DNA from: Paragordius varius
Lineage: Eukaryota; Nematomorpha
Assembly: GCA_964247055.1 (NCBI GenBank)
Contig: OZ176060.1
Coordinates: 1,612,001 to 1,676,000, forward strand
Direction of reading: 5' to 3'
DNA length: 64,000 nt
Every line of letters begins with the position of its first letter. Within the stretch, counting starts at the first letter, position 1. Shown in pieces: positions 50,202-59,200 of this stretch. The translations under genes and the position numbers were made by a program. The notes below the pieces were generated by a model. It saw only the letters and a program-made list of their open reading frames with translations. It was not told the origin of the DNA and searched no databases.

Positions 50202-53200
50202 TATTTAGATAGAAGATATTTATTATATAATAGCAACACTACTAAAATGTAATATATATAAATACATAAGTATTTCTAATAATTCTCAGTTGCAAAGCCA
50301 ATATGGCAGCTTCTATTTTAGCAACAATAAACAATATTATGCGTTGAAAATATTTAATGCTTGTCTAGCGCATAATAAGATAAAAATGAATTATAAATTT
50401 TTATAACCGTTAATTTTTAGAAAAAATATTGTTAATTTTTTGAAATCAATATATTAGCAAAAACATAAAAAAAAACAATCAAGCTCTGTCATGTACTTTT
50501 TGACTTTATACCAACATAGCTTTTTCTAAATCCTTTTTCAATTATAATATAATAATCAATTTTTAGAAATTTGTTCATTTTTAAAAATTTAGCATTTCGA
50601 ATTAAATTGGGTCTAAATACCTCAGACCATATTTAAGTTGATATTTTTGAAAAACTACTGAAAGAAATAAATTTCATATCAAACTACTGCGACGCCATTT
50701 TTGTTTAAAAATTTTTGGAAATTTGTTTATTTGATTTTAAGGCTAACGTTAAGTTTATTTTTTATTTAAATCACATCTAACATTATAAACCGAAAGAGTG
50801 GTATAGTTGCACAATTTTAACATTTACTAATGCACACACCTCATGTAGACTAAATTTTTGCCTTTGGGTACAACGGATCACGTTTAATTGGTTTATTACA
50901 AAATAGTTTAACAATAATAAACACCTTTTATAAAAAAATCGGAATAAACATATGACTCAGTAAACCACAAATTTATGATTGATTTGTTCTTGACAAAGAA
51001 AAATCAAAGAAAACATCCCACTAATGGTTAACCAATATACGAACTGCAATTAAACCGCAAACTGATAGTCTTAGTAGACACAACCTTAACATGTCTTAAG
51101 CTAAAATCTCCAGACGACCGAATCATCAGAATATCTGACATAAGATGTTTACAATAAAAAACTGACAGATGTCGCGGAGAAAACGGCCAAATTGTAATCT
51201 CCCATAACTGAAAACTTAAAATAAACTTTAATCTTAGACCGACTTGGAAAAAAAACTTATATTCATGAAGTTGAATGTTTAGTGGGGAAAAAATTAATAA
51301 AGGTATTCCAAAAAAATATTAATTTTGGTGGAACAATAAAGTGTTAGAGCATATAATACCGAAAAATTTGGCACATAACATTTGGTTTAAGGAAAGGTCA
51401 CCATTACAATTGTATCTAGAATCCAAAAATTTATGTCGAAAAATTATCAGGGCAGCCAAAAATGAAGAAGCTCTAAAGTATGCGAAAGAAATCGATATAA
51501 AAACTAAAAAACTGTATATACATGGGCTATTCAGATATCAATACCGCTTTATTCACAATGAAAAATAAATAACTCCCTGGCCCTTCTGAGCTCCCAATCG
51601 ACATGCTTAAATTTACCGACCCTCAGATTATCAGCTCATATCTTACAACTTTTTTCAATATAATAAAAGACGAAAAAATGCTAGCTGACTGCGAAAACAG
51701 CCATATCATACCCATATAAAAAAAGGAGACCCTCTCCTGCCCAAATCCTACCGGACAATAAAACTAGATCACAATGAAAGTGTATGAAAAATGCATTTAA
51801 AAATGCAATGCGGCTTCCAGCCAAACAAAAGTACAATAAATGCCATATTCACGTTAAGATAACTTTAAAGCGCATACATTAAAAAGCTTTTATACTACGT
51901 TTTTCTTGACATGGAACGAGCCTTTGATGCCATTCTAAGAGACCTATCATGGGCTCTTAGACGTCAAGACATTGACGAATGGCTGATAATTTCAATAATG
52001 CTCTTATACCGAAATACCAGAGCCTAATAAGCCAGACTCTTCAATGTCATTCTGAAATAACTAAAGACTCCGCAACCGGCATGCCACACCAAATACTTTA
52101 TGTCGACGAACTCGTAATAACAACGACCGAAAGCGATCTCATAGCAAAAATTCGTTTTTGGAATAGCACCCTACAAAGTTACGGACTAAAAGTCGATTTC
52201 TCAAAAACTGAATTAATATCGATAATTACACCCCTAAAACCCGTGTAGCATATGTAAAAAAGAAGTTAAATCAAACTCAGTGAGCTGTAATTTTTGTTCT
52301 TTATGGGTACATAAAAATATAGTATTCTCATAACTCTAAATGACTACGATAAAAATTACAAATGCTCGGGATGTTTAAAAATAATAACATCAATAATTTT
52401 CAACAATCATCTCATTTTCCAGCCCTTTCATATAATAGTAAGCACTTTCTACTTGGGCGATATGATATCAGCCGGTAGTGAAATAAAACATGCAATTAAA
52501 CAATGCACATCACAAATGTGAAAAAAATACCATTTGTTAAAAATAAATAATAATAAACTACAAACTATGTGTGCCATGTTTACACAACAGCCATTTGTCC
52601 CGTCCTCACATACGGATCCGAATCCTGGCTAATGTCAAAACAAACGAATTCAAACTCAGAAACGCTGCCAAATTACTGAAAACAATATTATTCGCACCCA
52701 ATCTATCTAAATTCAATTATACCGAATCCATAAACCCGTATCCTATCAATCTCAACCCGATTAACAACGTCATCTGGAATCTCCGGTTACATGGGCTCGA
52801 CATGTTGAGAGACGGCAAGATAGCCATATCCTTTTAACTATAAAAATTACTCGGTTTTAACTATCAACCAAATCCGGTCTACATCTTGCCACTTAGCTCA
52901 ACACAATAACAAAAGACCTCGAATCGCTTAGTTTAAAACTAGATTTAGCCAGATCAAGAAAAGGGAAAAAATTAACGGGTGTACTGTCATTATCCCTATA
53001 CAAATGATAATGAATGATGATGAACTTTGTGAGAATTTATTTAAATTATTATTCGTCGGCTTGTACCTATTTCGTCCATCTCACAGGTAGGATATAAATG
53101 CCATGCCGAAAAGCTGATTGTCTTTTGCAGCAAATTGTTTCGTAAATTCTATCCCGAATCAATATTATTGATGTGCTACTCTGCTAAGTCTGCCCTATTG

Positions 53201-56200
53201 GTGCGTAGATGTATTAGGCAGAGGCCAGGTTATGATATTGATGCTAAAGATTTTTGCGATTTTAAGGCTTACACTGGTTATGCTGCGTAAAAAACATTTT
53301 TATACGACACAATCATTTTTTTCTGGCTCATTCCGGGTTTTTTTCGATTAATGCATCTTTTTAAGGTAATTGTTAGCGATATAACGATTTCGCCTACCTC
53401 AAATTTCATACCGCTTTGATTCACCAGACACACAGTCTGGTTTTTATGCCAAAGCAATTTGGTCTAATTGTAGATGGAACTTGACAGGGTGAAAATTGCG
53501 ATTTTTCCGCTTTGGATTAGAATGATTTCTCATTAGCCTTGTGATTTGGTTCCTTTCATATGTGTGGAACCTTTTTACCGAGTTCATTGGTTTGTTTCAT
53601 TGCTCACAGACGTCTATTAATTATTTTGTGTGATATATCTAATGCTTTTGCCAAATGCTTTTGAATTAGAAAGGTCATCCAATACTCTTGCAATCTTCTA
53701 CGCAATTGTGTAGTCTACCAGAGCGCCCACTCTCTTTCATATTAAAATTAAAAGTGATTTGAACAGCCATGTTATAAAAATGTGGTGCTTTTTGGCGGAT
53801 TTAATTTTTTATGTGTTTGCACATTAATGTCAGATAATGTTTATTTTCGCTAACATCTTCTGTAATTTCCGTAACGATATATGACAACATCTTTTAAATC
53901 GGATTTGTAAATTAATATGTAGAAAGAAAACATAGAACTATCAAGTATCATTACTATTTAAATAAATAAGTTTCGTTTTCATAGTCAGTAGTAGCGATAA
54001 AAAAATAAATACGACTTTTACATTAAACAAGGTATATTGAGCAATTAAAAATTGAATTTGAAACCTAAATTAATAAATAGTAATATCATACTAAAAAAGG
54101 ATTGGCGATGCCTAGAAACGTTGATTGCCGCAATTTCGTGTGAATGGTTCTAAAATATATGGCATATATATTAATATAAGGCAAATATGCGTTGGACTTG
54201 TCCAAAATGTGGATAAAATAAATTTCGTGCTTGAAATATCAGAAAAAATGGGAAATTTGGATATTTTTCGCCTATTTTTTGCTTACATTATTTAAAATCT
54301 CAACAAGCTAATAAATATTTATTATTAATAAATTTAATAATTAATTTTAAAATTTTGATCATATTTTACCAGGAAAGTGTTATATATTTTTATTTTTTAA
54401 TACAGCTATTTGTTTCAATCGCTTAAAATCATAATTTTGAAATTAGATAAATAACTGTAAAAATATAAGCTTTTTTGATTAATAGAGGAAGTGTGCTCTA
54501 TTATATATTAACCAAAATAACTTAAACAGAATTTGCAAACTAAAGCTCATCTATGCCAATAATTGTCTCCAAAAATTTAAATGGTAAAAAAGTGTTTAAT
54601 ATATTTGCATTAAGTACCTATGTGTAACACTGGACAACAAATTTTTGTGCCACTCCATTTTTTGCATTTTTCGATATTTACTATTCTTTTAACAGTCTGA
54701 TTTAAAAATTATGATTTTACCTAAGAATTGTAATTACATTTCTTTATAATTATGCGCCTTTTTTTCATAATACTAAAAAATGCCTTTTCTATTAAAATAT
54801 ACTACAAATATTTTAGGGTATGAAAATTTTGACCATATAAAGCAAAATAATTACATCAGATTGAACTATATTACTAATTGCTAAAGATTCAATCTTTTGC
54901 CCTACGAATGATATAAAATACATGACTATATATCTAAAATATTTTAGAAAATTTCGAGTTTACATAACGGAGAAAATTTTCGGTAAACTCAAAAAAATTC
55001 TTAGGTGTTAAACCAATTTTTTATATATTATTTACGTAATTTAATGAACAAGATTTTAAATTTACAAGAATGAAATTTAAAAAAAATCAAAATTATAACG
55101 TATTATTTCATCAATAAAATTGTATTGATTAAAATTATATTTATTTTTAGGTTAACGATTAGGATTAATAAATCATATAAGGGTGTTTATCATGTATTTT
55201 TTTAGGGCAATTATAATATCACGTGCCTTAAATTTTCAAAACCGGAGAATCATAAGTTTAAATTTTATTTACGATGACGATGATTTTGTAAGGTTCAAAA
55301 CCAAAAATAACTATGATATATTTTCTGATGTGAATTTTTAATTTGTATTAGGTACAACGAACTGTATAAATAAAATATTAATTATTACTTTGATATTTTT
55401 TCGAGCGTGTGTTGATTGATCGCTACCGGTAACTTATCAGGACTTTTGCAGAAAAATGAATACATTATACGCCATTCATTCGTACTTGATTCAATTATAA
55501 TCGAATTACGGTATTCATCTTCAATCTACACCAAACAAACATTTTACATTTTTAATTATAATAATATTTGTAATTAATAAACATTGTAACGCAATATGGT
55601 AACTTATATACATTATGAGTAATTTCTGCATATTGCTCTTCATATATTAAAAAATATCGAACTTTACAATCATAATATTCATTTTTTTTTATTATCATTT
55701 TAACATTTAATTTATTTATTAGATTTATTTATACTCTAATACCAAATCAAATTTTTTTGTATTGTATTTTTTACCCAAACCCGTTTTCTGTCAGCAAGGG
55801 TATCAAGATAGTAAATGTTCTACATGACATGACTATTTATAAAGATTAGCATTTTTTATAAAAAGATCTATCTATTAAAGATATATAAAGGATTAATGAG
55901 ATAAGTTGTAGTGTAGATTTTCTTCCTTGGCTAGCCTCCAAGGACCCAATTGATTATTCAGAATTATTATTGACTTACGTAATAAAGACGAATCCATTAT
56001 TTAAAACGATATTTATCATATTTGCGCTAAGATTTTTATTATGAAACATACTAACCAATAAAATTAAGCTCTGCGCTTTCCAGCATCTTTTATTTTTTTA
56101 GACCTAAACGATGATAACACGATATTTTGGCTAATAACAGAAAAACTAAATTACTTCAAGCATTTTACCCGTATTTACCTGACGCTTAATCTATAGAATG

Positions 56201-59200
56201 ATATATGATTTATAAACATTTTTCCACATTTTTATGAGTTGCAGTAAGTAAACCTACGAGATCATCCTAAAACTTACTGGTTAAAATAATTAAAATTTAA
56301 AATTTGGTATTTGAAGTGGACAGGTATGTACCGCACGAATGCACAGATGAGTGCCACGTGTAATGAAAAAATATTAATTATTAAATTTCATATTGTTTTA
56401 GGGTTTAATTAATATGATATTGCGCTCTTTGAATGCAATGGTGGAATTTTTAAAAATTTAAATTTTCGGTTAAAGTCTGCATTTATTAATATTTTTAAGC
56501 ATCGATCTTAATAAATTTGTTTTTGTCTATGTGTTTGTTGGCAAAACATATTTTGAATAAATTAAAAAGAACACAAAATTGACTCGAGATCTACCAGACA
56601 CTATTTTGTGCATAATATGAGAACTAACTACCTCGAGAAAGATAGGGACCTACCTTACCTCCTATCTTAATATTATTATTTCCTCTCACATATGAGCTAA
56701 GGAGATAGACAGCAAACTACTTAATTCCTTTCAATAGCAAATGTGTTGTTGTCTCTTTCGTAATTAGAAAATCCATTCCTTGATTGCTATCTGAAGTACA
56801 ACTTATATTATCAAATTGATAGAAAGTCAATAAAGCGCATATCACCATTATGAAACTCTTTAGTCAGTACTTTTCATGTTTGATGTTTTCCAAATCAGTC
56901 TGATTTTTAGATATTTCAACTGTATAATGTGTCATTGTTTTAATTTATCTTAAGCATAGCCTTAATCTTCAGGTTTCCCTAACCTAACAACTTTTGTTAG
57001 GTCATTTGAAGGTATAGATAATATTAAACATGCATTTGTGTAATTCGATTGCTTTTAGGGTATCTGTTTCAGACATATCTGGCTCCTACAGTCAAATTGT
57101 CTTGTTCTTTGATCATACACTACACTAGGCACATAACAGATAGATAAATGTATGGATTTTCATGGTACTTTTGGTTTTTGTCCTTTGTTAATGATTTTAA
57201 AAGGTTATAACCATTTTGTGGTAATTTCTCGATTAGGAAATTTTTTCTTACTAAGTCCAAAATATATCTTTGAATAGAATCTATTTTTGAAAAGCAAAAC
57301 AATGCTTTAATAAAATTAGAAATTTAGACGTAGGCTTTGAAAGTCTTTATTTTAATTCGTATTTTTAAAATTAACACAAAATTCCGAGTTTCGGCAAAAT
57401 TTTTAATTTATGGTAGATTATGGCATTAAATAAAATTATTTCTAAAAATAGGCATAGTTAATGAAATAAATTTTTAACAATTTTTTTGAAGCTGAGATAA
57501 TTTGATATATTAGGAACACTTAAATTAGTATATTATAAAAAGACATATCCACTAATTTTTTAAGATGCAAATATTTATAAGACCTTATTTTTATCCATAC
57601 TTAAATTTAATAAATTCAAAGTTTTTTACGATATATTTAATAAAATTTGCTGTGGAACAAATTTATCATCTAAAGTAATAGAAATATTTAGCGCATTATG
57701 GATTATATTGAAAAAATGTTTTTGTATACCGACCTTTTTCTACCGTTTTCACCATGCACCTAAATACCATGAATCTCCTTTGACTTGTTTATTTTAAACA
57801 AAGTATAATTTTTTAAAAATAATAGGCTATCCTATATTAAAAATTGTTTTAGCCCAATTTTTGCATTATCGCGTTTTTTGTGAAAAGTTCTTTTGTAACT
57901 ATCCAATAATTTGCGACTTTTGGATATAATTTCAAAATTAATATAAATATTGTTATGCTATTTATTGATATATATAAATTTAAGACTTAAGCCTTTAATA
58001 TCTAGAAACTTTTTTGAAAATGTGCGATGACGGTATTTCGGAACAATTAATCCAAAATTAAAATAATTTATTACAGCTCATAAACACCATGAGAATCCTG
58101 ATATGTTTGAACAATAGAAAATACAGTTTTTAAATATGTTAAAGATTTTTTATATTATGATATATGCAATAGATCATCCAGATTTCATCATATTTTTTTA
58201 ATCATGATATGGCTTATTGGCTAATTTTGCGATTTTTCGAAATAATGAAATTCAATAAGGGAGTAAATAAATTTATAAAATGACTCGTTATTTACCATTA
58301 GCACCATATACATTTCTATCAGAATTTACATACTTTATCGGTAATTTTTTTATACCTTCTATACTAAATACCTAGTATTTTTTTAAATATTTAATGTTTA
58401 AAAATTTTTTTGACGGAAAAGCAGAGTGTGTCGCTATAGTAAATAAAAACACCAACTATTTTTTAAAAATTTTATGTTACAACATTCAGTGTCTTATACA
58501 CTGTGTGCCAAAAAACTCCAAACAAAATTAGCTTATTTGACGACTTAGTTTTTAAAATATTGAGATAAAATCAAAATTATGCAAAAAAAATAAGGATAAT
58601 TAAAAAAATAATCACAATACTTGAGATATTATGGTTTATTATCATTTTGGCAGATATTTATTTATAAATAGCCTAACATGTTAGGGTTTTTATGAAAAAA
58701 ATCCCTGTCCTAAAATTTTCACTTTTTGCTTATTTCGATTTTCTCTCAATTTTTTAAAAACTTAGTAGTCAAATAACAATTTTTGCGGCTAATGAATTGC
58801 CTGGTCATAAGTTATCTTATGAAAAAATAATTATTAAAAAAGTAACCCTCTTTTTTGCACACAGTGAAATAAGTAGACATTTATTAATAATTAGATAATA
58901 AATTATAATTTTAAACCATCTTGAACAAATTATTAAAAATTTACCTGTTTTGTATTACATGATTCGAATGGAACAATTAGATTACTAGAGGTAGCATTAG
59001 TTATTTTATTTTCACATCCTGTTGCTTTGGGATCTAACAATTCTTCGTCTACATTGTTGCTGTTTTTAAAAATATATACATTTTTGAGTTCCAAAATCCT
59101 TATATAAAAATCGATTATTATTTTTAATTATATATGTTGCTCATCTAAAATGAAATAAATATTATAACTAATTGAGTGGGTAACGACGAGAGTTTGTAAT

